Source of the DNA: Nansenia antarctica
Lineage: Eukaryota; Chordata; Actinopteri; Argentiniformes; Microstomatidae
Length of the DNA stretch: 64,000 nt
Reading direction: 5' to 3'
Assembly (NCBI GenBank): GCA_963989245.1
Contig: OZ022351.1
Location: forward strand, 12,064,412-12,128,411
This document shows, piece by piece, positions 36,166 to 47,249 of this stretch (positions are counted from its first letter, which is position 1; the number at the start of each line of letters is the position of its first letter). Made by a program: the position numbers and the translations under genes. A model generated the notes under the pieces. The model did not search any database. It saw nothing but the letters and a program-made list of their open reading frames with translations, and was not told the DNA's origin.

Positions 36166-36270
36166 ATGGATATTAGAAAATGGCTAAAACCAAAGAATGC
36201 AACCGTTACCGATAAAAATAAAGTGACGGATGACGAAAGCCATACCATATACCTAACAGAATTACAGCAG
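36166..36270 (+). pseudogene. MDIRKWLKPKNA exon, fuller copy (X1)
   Basis: 35 codons from ATG, reading MDIRKWLKPKNATVTDKNK and ending YLTELQQ, then a gtaagc donor in phase 0. Product unrecognised; a basic start followed by an acidic stretch (TDDES). It may be a first coding exon of a transposon-derived or host gene. Unlike L copies, the 5' flank here is tttgattttgacag-like rather than ctagctagcagtagtgg. Confidence 0.55.
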
Positions 36271-36460
36271 GTAAGCATCTTTCGCCACGATTGTTGTTGG
36301 GAAGTAGAGGTAAGGTGGTGTGATAGTGCTACAAGGCCCTGCACACTGGGCTTTTTCAGAGGCACACTCCAAATGTAGTTATGTGAAATCTCCCAGAATG
36401 CCTTGCAAATCATCGACAACAGTGGGAAACGCACAAGCAACAAAAGATAACGACAACTGT

Positions 36461-36600
36461 AATTATTTTCTTCTTTTTTGTTGTTCTTTATTGACCAGGG
36501 ACAGTACACATTAATAAACCAGTTGGTAAATGAGTCAGTGTTAGCCAAATGGCTATTTTTCAACTGTTGTCCCTGTGGCCAGATGTCATAAGTTGTTCTC
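36461..36600 (-). mobile_element. Possible 3' end of a non-LTR element (reverse orientation)
   Basis: On the minus strand it reads tgtactgtccctggtcaataaagaac, an end with a poly(A) signal of the kind I associate with fish retroelement 3' ends. I cannot name a family. Matching copies lie near 38167-38310, 55708-55850, 57407-57550 and 59805-59947. Confidence 0.3.
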
Positions 36601-36816
36601 TAAAAAAATAAAAATAAACATTGTATACAAGCAAATTTATAAGAGCAGTATAGCAATAGGCTCTCATTAACTAACTAGGCCTACTAGACGTTATATACAA
36701 TATTGTTTTCTTTGTTAATAAAGACTTTAAAATGATGTTAGTATTTTTGTATTATCTATGCCATTGTATTATCTTAGTTGAATATAATTTCAATGTATTA
36801 TAGACCTACTCTTTAT

Positions 36817-36834
36817 AACAACAACAACAACAAC
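36817..36834. repeat. AAC microsatellite, 6 repeats (X1)
   Basis: (AAC)6 followed by aaaag. Confidence 0.95.
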
Positions 36835-37033
36835 AAAAGTTCGCTAGTATGCTGATGTCTAGCTAGCTAGCTGATTTGTGCATTTTGACACAATCTATGT
36901 CGCTTGTGCTGTACATTTGGGTCTCTGATGACATTACTAACACAGAAATTGTCAAATGAAACATATTTCAATTCAGTATATGAATGTATAGGTTATATAG
37001 GGTGGATAACAGACACCTACTAGATTACTAGAT

Positions 37034-37263
37034 ATGTTGACAGTGGTGGCCCTTGCACAACAACAGAGACATAGGATCCCCGACTATGCTGAGAAGGTTG
37101 TACCTCTGTACATAGAGCACAACTTAAAAATGCATTTCCGTATGACACGCATGGCTTTTAAGCACGGGTCCTAACAGGAAATTGCAGAGGACATGACCAA
37201 CCAAAATAGAGTTGGGCGACCATCCCTTCCAACCTTCAAGCAGCTACTGATTGTTCTGTGGCT
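37034..37263 (+). pseudogene. Harbinger-like transposase remnant (X1)
   Basis: ATG at 37034 reads MLTVVALAQQQRHRIPDYAE, then HFRMTRMAFKHGS and a stop (37172-37174). The same frame continues QEIAEDMTNQ, then VGRPSLPTFKQLLIVLW before the MITE interrupts it. The FRMTR...F and GRP-LP--KQLLI-LW pattern resembles the N-terminal part of PIF/Harbinger (HARBI1-type) nucleases. The catalytic DDE part is absent. Dead: in-frame stop, truncation and MITE insertion. Confidence 0.65.
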
Positions 37264-37488
37264 CAGCGTTGCCAACTCCTCTGTAATGGAAGTAGCTGTT
37301 GGCTCTCCCAAAAGTAGCTAGATGATGTAATCAACTAATTTGCATAATATGCAATTCTGAAAGGCTAAATTAACTATTAGTTAATAGTAGCTAGATTTGA
37401 CACTGGTCGCTTTTGACTAGTTATGTCGCCAAGGGGGGTCTAGAAAGTCGCCATGTTTAGCGACAAAGTCGCCAAGTTGGCAACACTG
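37264..37488. mobile_element. 225-bp MITE with CAGYGTTGCCAACT ends (X1)
   Basis: Left end CAGCGTTGCCAACT and right end AGTTGGCAACACTG are inverted repeats matching at 13 of 14 positions. The interior has short repeated motifs (gtcgccaa, agtagct). It lies directly against the Harbinger remnant. I could not find a target-site duplication (ctgtggct versus ccaatatg), so the flanks may have been rearranged. Confidence 0.75.
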
Positions 37489-37587
37489 CCAATATGCCTC
37501 TGTGAGGACCAGTTCCCCTGTACAGAAGTCCCTGTCCAGCCCTGCTACGTCCTCCGTGAGGACCACCTCGACCTCAGGCTACTGCAA
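37489..37587 (+). pseudogene. Unrecognised exon, 33 codons to a gt donor (X1)
   Basis: Reads PICLCEDQFPCTEVPVQPCY, then VLREDHL and LRLLQ, followed by gtatgag. The last 15 codons are the segment fused after the CTDSPL2 stop in S monomers. Cys-rich; parent gene not recognised. Its 5' edge is set by the MITE, so the true exon start is unknown. X1 has Asp for Tyr in HLYLR. Confidence 0.5.
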
Positions 37588-37869
37588 GTATGAGCCACAA
37601 TTACATCATTGTTATTTTGAATAAAAAAATAATCGCTAGCAGTAGTAGAACAGAGAAGATGGATATTAGGAAAAAGGCTAAATACAAAGAATTCAACCGT
37701 CCAAATTAAAGAAACTGATAACCTAACAGAATTACCACAGGTTCTTTCGCCACGAACCACAGCAATCTTTCAAAGTATTCACCGGTAAGTACAGAATGAG
37801 CAAGCGCAAGATGACCTGTAATAAGGCTCACAGAGACACAAACTAGCTAGCAGTAGTAGAACAGAGAAG

Positions 37870-37976
37870 ATGGATATTAGAAAATGGCTAAAACCAAAGA
37901 ATGCAACCGTTACCGATAAAAATAAAGTGACGGATGACGAAAGCCATACCATATATACCTAACAGAATTACAGCAG
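37870..37976 (+). pseudogene. MDIRKWLK exon (X2), frameshifted
   Basis: 107 nt instead of 105: a 2-nt insertion (catatatacc for catatacc) shifts the last part of the frame. Donor gtaagc intact. Confidence 0.55.
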
Positions 37977-38523
37977 GTAAGCATCTTTCGCCACGATTGT
38001 TGTTGGGAAGTAGAGGTAAGGTGATGTGATAGTGCTACAAGGCCCTGCACACTGGGCTTTTTCAGAGGCACACTCCAAATGTAGTTATGTGAAATCTCCC
38101 AGAATGCCTTGCAAATCATCGACAACAGTGGGAAACGCACAAGCAACAAAAGATAACGACAACTGTAATTATTTTCTTCTTTTTTTGTTGTTCTTTATTG
38201 ACCAGGGACAGTACACATTAATAAACCAGTTGGTAAATGAGTCAGTGTTAGCCAAATGGCTATTTTTCAACTGTTGTCCCTGTGGCCAGATGTCATAAGT
38301 TGTTCTCTAAAAAAATAAAAATAAACATTGTATACAAGCACATTTATAAGAGCAGTATAGCAATAGGCTCTCATTAACTAACTAGGCCTACTAGACGTTA
38401 TATACAATATTGTTTTCTTTGTTAATAAAGACTTAAAAATGATGTTAGTATTTTTGTATTATCTATGCCATTGTATTATCTTAGTTGAATATAATTTCAA
38501 TGTATTATAGACCTACTCTTTAT

Positions 38524-38568
<45 letters not shown>
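38524..38568. repeat. AAC microsatellite, 15 repeats (X2)
   Basis: The longest of the five allelic-like runs. Confidence 0.95.
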
Positions 38569-38570
<2 letters not shown>

Positions 38571-38767
38571 AAGTTCGCTAGTATGCTGATGTCTAGCTAG
38601 CTAGCTGATTTGTGCATTTTGACACAATCTATGTCGCTTGTGCTGTACATTTGGGTCTCTGATGACATTACTAACACAGAAATTGTAAAATGAAACATAT
38701 TTCAATTCAGTATATGAATGTATAGGTTATATAGGGTGGATAACAGACACCTACTAGATTACTAGAT

Positions 38768-38997
38768 ATGTTGACAGTGGTGGCCCTTGCACAACAACAG
38801 AGACATAGGATCCCCGACTATGCTGAGAAGGTTGTACCTCTGTACATAGAGCACAACTTAAAAATGCATTTCCGTATGACACGCATGGCTTTTAAGCACG
38901 GGTCCTAACAGGAAATTGCAGAGGACATGACCAACCAAAATAGAGTTGGGCGACCATCCCTTCCAACCTTCAAGCAGCTACTGATTGTTCTGTGGCT
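38768..38997 (+). pseudogene. Harbinger-like remnant (X2)
   Basis: Same 230-bp extent and same internal stop as X1. Confidence 0.62.
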
Positions 38998-39222
38998 CAG
39001 CGTTGCCAACTCCTCTGTAATGGAAGTAGCTGTTGGCTCTCCCAAAAGTAGCTAGATGATGTAATCAACTAATTTGCATAATATGCAATTCTGAAAGGCT
39101 AAATTAACTATTAGTTAATAGTAGCTAGATTTGTCACTGGTCGCTTTTGACTAGTTATGTCGCCAAGGGGGGTCTAGAAAGTCGCCATGTTTAGCGACAA
39201 AGTCGCCAAGTTGGCAACACTG
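38998..39222. mobile_element. 225-bp MITE (X2)
   Basis: Same position and length as in X1; interior tttgtcac in place of tttgacac. Confidence 0.75.
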
Positions 39223-39321
39223 CCAATATGCCTCTGTGAGGACCAGTTCCCCTGTACAGAAGTCCCTGTCCAGCCCTGCTACGTCCTCCGTGAGGACCAC
39301 CTCTACCTCAGGCTACTGCAA
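39223..39321 (+). pseudogene. Unrecognised exon (X2)
   Basis: 33 codons with Tyr in HLYLR; gtatgag donor. Confidence 0.5.
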
Positions 39322-39352
39322 GTATGAGCCACAATTACATCAATGTTATTTT

Positions 39353-39883
39353 GGAACAGAGAAGATGGATATTAGAAAATGGCTAAAACCAAAGAATGCA
39401 AAAAAAAAAAAAAACTACTTTGTTTTGAACCTTTACAGCTCTCCAATGGGATTCCAATCGAGAGCTGGTTCATGGACAGAAATGACAACGAACTCCTGAA
39501 GCTGGTTCCCTTCCTGGAGAAGCTTGTGGAGATGAATGAAGACGTAAGGCCACATGTCCGAGAGCGGTTTCGTCTGCATGACCTCCTGCCCCCAGACTGA
39601 GCGTCCCTGCTACGTCCTCCATGAGGACCACCTCTACCTCAGGCTACTGCAAGTATGAGCCACAATTACATCATTGTTATTTTGAATAAAAAAATAATCG
39701 CTAGCAGTAGTAGAACAGAGAAGATGGATATTAGGAAAAAGGCTAAATACAAAGAATGCAACCGTCCAAATTAAAGAGACTGATAACCTAACAGAATTAC
39801 CACAGGTTCTTTCGCCAAGAATCACAGCAATCTTTCAAAGTATTCACCGGTAAGTACAGAATGAGCAAGCGCAAGATGACCTG
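39353..39883 (+). repeat. S monomer, 5' trimmed at X2 junction
   Basis: Lacks about the first 38 bp. CTDSPL2 tail 39439-39600. Confidence 0.9.
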
Positions 39884-40453
39884 TAATAAGGCTCACAGAG
39901 ACACGAACTAGCTAGCAGTAGTGGAACAGAGAAGATGGATATTAGAAAATGGCTAAAACCAAAGAATGCAAAAAAAAATAAAATCTACTTTGTTTTGAAC
40001 CTTTACAGCTCTCCAATGGGATTCCAATCGAGAGCTGGTTCATGGACAGAAATGACAACGAACTCCTGAAGCTGGTTCCCTTCCTGGAGAAGCTTGTGGA
40101 GATGAATGAAGACGTAAGGCCACATGTCCGAGAGCGGTTTCGTCTGCATGACCTCCTGCCCCCAGACTGAGCGCCCCTGCTACGTCCTCCATGAGGACCA
40201 CCTCTACCTCAGGCTACTGCAAGTATGAGCCACAATTACATCATTGTTATTTTGAATGAAAAAATAATCGCTAGCAGTAGTAGAACAGAGAAGATGGATA
40301 TTAGGAAAAAGGCTAAATACAAAGAATGCAACCGTCCAAATTAAAGAGACTGATAACCTAACAGAATTACCACAGGTTCTTTCGCCACGAATCACAGCAA
40401 TCTTTCAAAGTATTCACCGGTAAGTACAGAATAAGCAAGCGCAAGATGACCTG
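39884..40453 (+). repeat. S monomer at 39884
   Basis: CTDSPL2 tail 40009-40170. The A-rich tract (aaaaataaaatc) breaks both upstream frames into the tail; tail has gaataagc. Confidence 0.92.
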
Positions 40454-41467
40454 TAATAAGGCTCACAGAGACACGAACTAGCTAGCAGTAGTGGAACAGA
40501 GAAGATGGATATTAGAAAATGGCTAAAACCAAAGAATGCAAAAAAAAAAAAATACTTTGTTTTGAACCTTTACAGCTCTCCAATGGGATTCCAATCGAGA
40601 GCTGGTTCATGGACAGAAATGACAACGAACTCCTGAAGCTGGTTCCCTTCCTGGAGAAGCTTGTGGAGATGAATGAAGACGTAAGGCCACATGTCCGAGA
40701 GCGGTTTCGTCTGCATGACCTCCTGCCCCCAGACTGAGCGCCCCTGAAACTGATAACTGGGTCGATCTCTGACGGGGGGCAGTCCAGATGAGGTGCTAAG
40801 TGAAGGGTTTAGACTCACCATCACACGCAAAGACCTCCAGACTCTCCGACACCTCAAATGGCTCAACGATGCGGTGAGTTGTTATCATCATGCACCACAT
40901 ATAGTGACAGATTGCCGTACAGAACTGGAAAGAAGGGGGAAAAATAAGTAATAACGTAGAGATGTTTATTGTTTTCTAATTTTCAGCCATTGTCTTTGCC
41001 CTCTCCTCCAGGTCATAAACTTCTACATGAACCTGTTGGTGGAGCGCAGTAAAGACCCTAACCTGCCGACGGTCTACACCTTCAACACCTTCTTCTTTCC
41101 CCAGCTGCGCAGTTTCGGTTACTCGGCTGTCCGCCGCTGGACTAAGAACATGGACATCTTCTCAGTGGACATACTGCTCGTACCCGTCCACCTGGGGAAG
41201 CACTGGTGCCTTGTTCATGCTTGGTAAATGCAATGTTAACAAATGGGTGAAATCTTTATTCATACTTATATAAAGCGATTCTAAATGGCAATCTTTTTGT
41301 GAGAATTGTGCAAATACAGCCACAGGGCAATCTGGGTATTGCAAAAATGATTACATTAGATTTTCGAGGTTTTACGACTGAGGTCCCAGGTTCTTTCGCC
41401 AAGAATCACAGCAATCTTTCAAAGTATTCACCGGTAAGTACAGAATGAGCAAGCGCAAGATGACCTG
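40454..41467 (+). repeat. L monomer at 40454
   Basis: CTDSPL2 tail 40576-40737. Shortened pure A-tract; gattctaaat variant. Confidence 0.92.
40787..41223 (+). pseudogene. SENP1-like fragment, copy 23
   Basis: Exons 40787-40873 and 41012-41223. Confidence 0.88.
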
Positions 41468-42036
41468 TAATAAGGCTCACAGAGACACGAACTAGCTAGC
41501 AGTAGTGGAACAGAGAAGATGGATATTAGAAAATGGCTAAAACCAAAGAATGCAAAAAAAAAAAAAACTACTTTGTTTTGAACCTTTACAGCTCTCCAAT
41601 GGGATTCCAATCGAGAGCTGGTTCATGGACAGAAATGACAACGAACTCCTGAAGCTGGTTCCCTTCCTGGAGAAGCTTGTGGAGATGAATGAAGACGTAA
41701 GGCCACATGTCCGAGAGCGGTTTCGTCTGCATGACCTCCTGCCCCCAGACTGAGCGCCCCTGCTACGTCCTCCATGAGGACCACCTCTACCTCAGGCTAC
41801 TGCAAGTATGAGCCACAATTACATCATTGTTATTTTGAATGAAAAAATAATCGCTAGCAGTAGTAGAACAGAGAAGATGGATATTAGGAAAAAGGCTAAA
41901 TACAAAGAATGCAACCGTCCAAATTAAAGAGACTGATAACCTAACAGAATTACCACAGGTTCTTTCGCCACGAATCACAGCAATCTTTCAAAGTATTCAC
42001 CGGTAAGTACAGAATGAGCAAGCGCAAGATGACCTG
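41468..42036 (+). repeat. S monomer at 41468
   Basis: CTDSPL2 tail 41592-41753. Confidence 0.92.
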
Positions 42037-43054
42037 TAATAAGGCTCACAGAGACACGAACTAGCTAGCAGTAGTGGAACAGAGAAGATGGATATTAGAA
42101 AATGGCTAAAACCAAAGAATGCAAAAAATAAATAAAATCTACTTTGTTTTGAACCTTTACAGCTCTCCAATGGGATTCCAATCGAGAGCTGGTTCATGGA
42201 CAGAAATGACAATGAACTCCTGAAGCTGGTTCCCTTCCTGGAGAAGCTTGTGGAGATGAATGAAGATGTAAGGCCACATGTCCGAGAGCGGTTTCGTCTG
42301 CATGACCTCCTGCCCCCAGACTGAGCGCCCCTGAAACTGATATCTGGGTCGATCTCTGACGGGGGGCAGTCCAGATGAGGTGCTAAGTGAAGGGTTTAGA
42401 CTCACCATCACACGCAAAGACCTCCAGACTCTCCGACACCTCAAATGGCTCAACGATGCGGTGAGTTGTTATCATCATGCACCACATATAGTGACAGATT
42501 GCCGTACAGAACTGGAAAGAAGGGGGAAAAATAAGTAATAACGTAAAGATGTTTATTGTTTTCTAATTTTCAGCCATTGTCTTTGCCCTCTCCTCCAGGT
42601 CATAAACTTCTACATGAACCTGTTGGTGGAGCGCAGTAAAGACCCTAACCTGCCGACGGTCTACACCTTCAACACCTTCTTCTTTCCCCAGCTGCGCAGT
42701 TTCGGTTACTCGGCTGTCCGCCGCTGGACTAAGAACATGGACATCTTCTCAGTGGACATACTGCTCGTACCCGTCCACCTGGGGAAGCACTGGTGCCTTG
42801 TTCATGCTTGGTAAATGCAATGTTAACAAATGGGTGAAATCTTTATTCATACTTATATAAAGCGATTATAAATGGCAATCTTTTTGTGAGAATTGTGCAA
42901 ATACAGCCACAGGGCAATCTGGGTATTGCAAAAATGATTACATTAGATTTTCGAGGTTTTACGACTGAGGTCCCAGGTTCTTTCGCCAAGAATCACAGCA
43001 ATCTTTCAAAGTATTCACCGGTAAGTACAGAATGAGCAAGCGCAAGATGACCTG
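42037..43054 (+). repeat. L monomer at 42037 (6200-bp block start)
   Basis: CTDSPL2 tail 42163-42324. The tract aaaaaataaataaaatc stops the MAK frame; tatctggg and gaagatgtaagg variants. Confidence 0.92.
42374..42810 (+). pseudogene. SENP1-like fragment, copy 24
   Basis: Exons 42374-42460 and 42599-42810; acgtaaag intron variant. Confidence 0.88.
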
Positions 43055-44076
43055 TAATAAGGCTCACAGAGACACGAACTAGCTAGGAGTAGTGGAACAG
43101 AGAAGATGGATATTAGAAAATGGCTAAAACCAAAGAATGCAAAAAAAAAAAAAAAAAAAACTACTTTGTTTTGAACCTTTACAGCTCTCCAATGGGATTC
43201 CAATCGAGAGCTGGTTCATGGACAGAAATGACAACGAACTCCTGAAGCTGGTTCCCTTCCTGGAGAAGCTTGTGGAGATGAATGAAGACGTAAGGCCACA
43301 TGTCCGAGAGCGGTTTCGTCTGCATGACCTCCTGCCCCCAGACTGAGCGCCCCTGAAACTGATAACTGGGTCGATCTCTGACGGGGGGCAGTCCAGATGA
43401 GGTGCTAAGTGAAGGGTTTAGACTCACCATCACACGCAAAGACCTCCAGACTCTCCGACACCTCAAATGGCTCAACGATGCGGTGAGTTGTTATCATCAT
43501 GCACCACATATAGTGACAGATTGCCGTACAGAACTGGAAAGAAGGGGGAAAAATAAGTAATAACGTAGAGATGTTTATTGTTTTCTAATTTTCAGCCATT
43601 GTCTTTGCCCTCTCCTCCAGGTCATAAACTTCTACATGAACCTGTTGGTGGAGCGCAGTAAAGACCCTAACCTGCCGACGGTCTACACCTTCAACACCTT
43701 CTTCTTTCCCCAGCTGCGCAGTTTCGGTTACTCGGCTGTCCGCCGCTGGACTAAGAACATGGACATCTTCTCAGTGGACATACTGCTCGTACCCGTCCAC
43801 CTGGGGAAGCACTGGTGCCTTGTTCATGCTTGGTAAATGCAATGTTAACAAATGGGTGAAATCTTTATTCATACTTATATAAAGCGATTATAAATGGCAA
43901 TCTTTTTGTGAGAATTGTGCAAATACAGCCACAGGGCAATCTGGGTATTGCAAAAATGATTACATTAGATTTTCGAGGTTTTACGACTGAGGTCCCAGGT
44001 TCTTTCGCCAAGAATCACAGCAATCTTTCAAAGTATTCACCGGTAAGTACAGAATGAGCAAGCGCAAGATGACCTG
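43055..44076 (+). repeat. L monomer at 43055
   Basis: CTDSPL2 tail 43185-43346. A-tract expanded to 20; gctaggag variant; L following L. Confidence 0.92.
43396..43832 (+). pseudogene. SENP1-like fragment, copy 25
   Basis: Exons 43396-43482 and 43621-43832. Confidence 0.88.
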
Positions 44077-44645
44077 TAATAAGGCTCACAGAGACACGAA
44101 CTAGCTAGGAGTAGTGGAACAGAGAAGATGGATATTAGAAAATGGCTAAAACCAAAGAATGCAAAAAAAAAAAAAACTACTTTGTTTTGAACCTTTACAG
44201 CTCTCCAATGGGATTCCAATCGAGAGCTGGTTCATGGACAGAAATGACAACGAACTCCTGAAGCTGGTTCCCTTCCTGGAGAAGCTTGTGGAGATGAATG
44301 AAGACGTAAGGCCACATGTCCGAGAGCGGTTTCGTCTGCATGACCTCCTGCCCCCAGACTGAGCGCCCCTGCTACGTCCTCCATGAGGACCACCTCTACC
44401 TCAGGCTACTGCAAGTATGAGCCACAATTACATCATTGTTATTTTGAATGAAAAAATAATCGCTAGCAGTAGTAGAACAGAGAAGATGGATATTAGGAAA
44501 AAGGCTAAATACAAAGAATGCAACCGTCCAAATTAAAGAGACTGATAACCTAACAGAATTACCACAGGTTCTTTCGCCACGAATCACAGCAATCTTTCAA
44601 AGTATTCACCGGTAAGTACAGAATGAGCAAGCGCAAGATGACCTG
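44077..44645 (+). repeat. S monomer at 44077
   Basis: CTDSPL2 tail 44201-44362; gctaggag variant. Confidence 0.92.
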
Positions 44646-44696
44646 TAATAAGGCTCACAGAGACACGAACTAGCTAGCAGTAGTGGAACAGAGAAG

Positions 44697-44933
44697 ATGG
44701 ATATTAGAAAATGGCTAAAACCAAAGAATGCAAAAAAAATTAAAAATCTACTTTGTTTTGAACCTTTACAGCTCTCCAATGGGATTCCAATCGAGAGCTG
44801 GTTCATGGACAGAAATGACAACGAACTCCTGAAGCTGGTTCCCTTCCTGGAGAAGCTTGTGGAGATGAATGAAGACGTAAGGCCACATGTCCGAGAGCGG
44901 TTTCGTCTGCATGACCTCCTGCCCCCAGACTGA
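44697..44933 (+). pseudogene. Fused MDIRKWLKPKNA/CTDSPL2-tail open frame
   Basis: 78 codons open from the MDIRKWLK ATG to the CTDSPL2 stop, through MDIRKWLKPKNAKKIKNLL. Matches 50897-51133 in the duplicate block. Confidence 0.5.
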
Positions 44934-44982
44934 GCGCCCCTGAAACTGATAACTGGGTCGATCTCTGACGGGGGGCAGTCCA

Positions 44983-45419
44983 GATGAGGTGCTAAGTGAA
45001 GGGTTTAGACTCACCATCACACGCAAAGACCTCCAGACTCTCCGACACCTCAAATGGCTCAACGATGCGGTGAGTTGTTATCATCATGCACCACATATAG
45101 TGACAGATTGCCGTACAGAACTGGAAAGAAGGGGGAAAAATAAGTAATAACGTAAAGATGTTTATTGTTTTCTAATTTTCAGCCATTGTCTTTGCCCTCT
45201 CCTCCAGGTCATAAACTTCTACATGAACCTGTTGGTGGAGCGCAGTAAAGACCCTAACCTGCCGACGGTCTACACCTTCAACACCTTCTTCTTTCCCCAG
45301 CTGCGCAGTTTCGGTTACTCGGCTGTCCGCCGCTGGACTAAGAACATGGACATCTTCTCAGTGGACATACTGCTCGTACCCGTCCACCTGGGGAAGCACT
45401 GGTGCCTTGTTCATGCTTG
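44983..45419 (+). pseudogene. SENP1-like fragment, copy 26
   Basis: Exons 44983-45069 and 45208-45419; acgtaaag variant. Confidence 0.88.
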
Positions 45420-45663
45420 GTAAATGCAATGTTAACAAATGGGTGAAATCTTTATTCATACTTATATAAAGCGATTATAAATGGCAATCTTTTTGTGAGA
45501 ATTGTGCAAATACAGCCACAGGGCAATCTGGGTATTGCAAAAATGATTACATTAGATTTTCGAGGTTTTACGACTGAGGTCCCAGGTTCTTTCGCCAAGA
45601 ATCACAGCAATCTTTCAAAGTATTCACCGGTAAGTACAGAATGAGCAAGCGCAAGATGACCTG

Positions 45664-46232
45664 TAATAAGGCTCACAGAGACACGAACTAGCTAGCAGTA
45701 GTGGAACAGAGAAGATGGATATTAGAAAATGGCTAAAACCAAAGAATGCAAAAAAAAAAAAAACTACTTTGTTTTGAACCTTTACAGCTCTCCAATGGGA
45801 TTCCAATCGAGAGCTGGTTCATGGACAGAAATGACAACGAACTCCTGAAGCTGGTTCCCTTCCTGGAGAAGCTTGTGGAGATGAATGAAGACGTAAGGCC
45901 ACATGTCCGAGAGCGGTTTCGTCTGCATGACCTCCTGCCCCCAGACTGAGCGCCCCTGCTACGTCCTCCATGAGGACCACCTCTACCTCAGGCTACTGCA
46001 AGTATGAGCCACAATTACATCATTGTTATTTTGAATGAAAAAATAATCGCTAGCAGTAGTAGAACAGAGAAGATGGATATTAGGAAAAAGGCTAAATACA
46101 AAGAATGCAACCGTCCAAATTAAAGAGACTGATAACCTAACAGAATTACCACAGGTTCTTTCGCCACGAATCACAGCAATCTTTCAAAGTATTCACCGGT
46201 AAGTACAGAATGAGCAAGCGCAAGATGACCTG
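45664..46232 (+). repeat. S monomer at 45664
   Basis: CTDSPL2 tail 45788-45949. Confidence 0.92.
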
Positions 46233-47249
46233 TAATAAGGCTCACAGAGACACGAACTAGCTAGCAGTAGTGGAACAGAGAAGATGGATATTAGAAAATG
46301 GCTAAAACCAAAGAATGCAAAAAAATAAAAAATCTACTTTGTTTTGAACCTTTACAGCTCTCCAATGGGATTCCAATCGAGAGCTGGTTCATGGACAGAA
46401 ATGACAACGAACTCCTGAAGCTGGTTCCCTTCCTGGAGAAGCTTGTGGAGATGAATGAAGACGTAAGGCCACATGTCCGAGAGCGGTTTCGTCTGCATGA
46501 CCTCCTGCCCCCAGACTGAGCGCCCCTGAAACTGATAACTGGGTCGATCTCTGACGGGGGGCAGTCCAGATGAGGTGCTAAGTGAAGGGTTTAGACTCAC
46601 CATCACACGCAAAGACCTCCAGACTCTCCGACACCTCAAATGGCTCAACGATGCGGTGAGTTGTTATCATCATGCACCACATATAGTGACAGATTGCCGT
46701 ACAGAACTGGAAAGAAGGGGGAAAAATAAGTAATAACGTAGAGATGTTTATTGTTTTCTAATTTTCAGCCATTGTCTTTGCCCTCTCCTCCAGGTCATAA
46801 ACTTCTACATGAACCTGTTGGTGGAGCGCAGTAAAGACCCTAACCTGCCGACGGTCTACACCTTCAACACCTTCTTCTTTCCCCAGCTGCGCAGTTTCGG
46901 TTACTCGGCTGTCCGCCGCTGGACTAAGAACATGGACATCTTCTCAGTGGACATACTGCTCGTACCCGTCCACCTGGGGAAGCACTGGTGCCTTGTTCAT
47001 GCTTGGTAAATGCAATGTTAACAAATGGGTGAAATCTTTATTCATACTTATATAAAGCGATTATAAATGGCAATCTTTTTGTGAGAATTGTGCAAATACA
47101 GCCACAGGGCAATCTGGGTATTGCAAAAATGATTACATTAGATTTTCGAGGTTTTACGACTGAGGTCCCAGGTTCTTTCGCCAAGAATCACAGCAATCTT
47201 TCAAAGTATTCACCGGTAAGTACAGAATGAGCAAGCGCAAGATGACCTG
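46233..47249 (+). repeat. L monomer at 46233
   Basis: CTDSPL2 tail 46358-46519. Confidence 0.92.
46569..47005 (+). pseudogene. SENP1-like fragment, copy 27
   Basis: Exons 46569-46655 and 46794-47005. Confidence 0.88.

Larger units (their letters stand above)
36271..37033. other. X1 intron-like region
   Basis: No coding exon recognised. It contains a reverse-oriented retroelement-like 3' end (about 36461-36600), an AAC run (36817-36834), and a short CTAG-rich run near 36860; the rest is AT-rich and unassigned. Confidence 0.5.
36123..37818 (+). repeat. X block 1
   Basis: Order: MDIRKWLK exon, intron-like DNA, reverse-oriented retroelement-like end, AAC microsatellite, Harbinger remnant, MITE, unrecognised exon, then S-type degenerate MDIRK copy and shared tail. 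It keeps longer versions of segments that are truncated in L and S, so it probably lies closer to the founding sequence. Confidence 0.85.
37819..39352 (+). repeat. X block 2
   Basis: It begins with the normal monomer landmark and ctagctagcag flank, but continues as X after gaatgcaa. It ends abruptly at caatgttatttt, joined to ggaacagag of the next S unit, lacking the S-type tail. Confidence 0.85.
44646..45663 (+). repeat. L monomer at 44646
   Basis: CTDSPL2 tail 44772-44933. One extra base in the A-tract makes the MDIRKWLK frame run into the tail exon. Confidence 0.92.

Noticed and set aside
36111..36563. 150-residue minus-strand frame in X1 and relatives in other X blocks
   Set aside because: Antisense of the MDIRKWLK exon and the retroelement-like end; frames change between copies.
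37264..37488. Assigning the MITE firmly to hAT
   Set aside because: The CAG...CTG ends are suggestive, but no 8-bp target duplication could be found at its borders.
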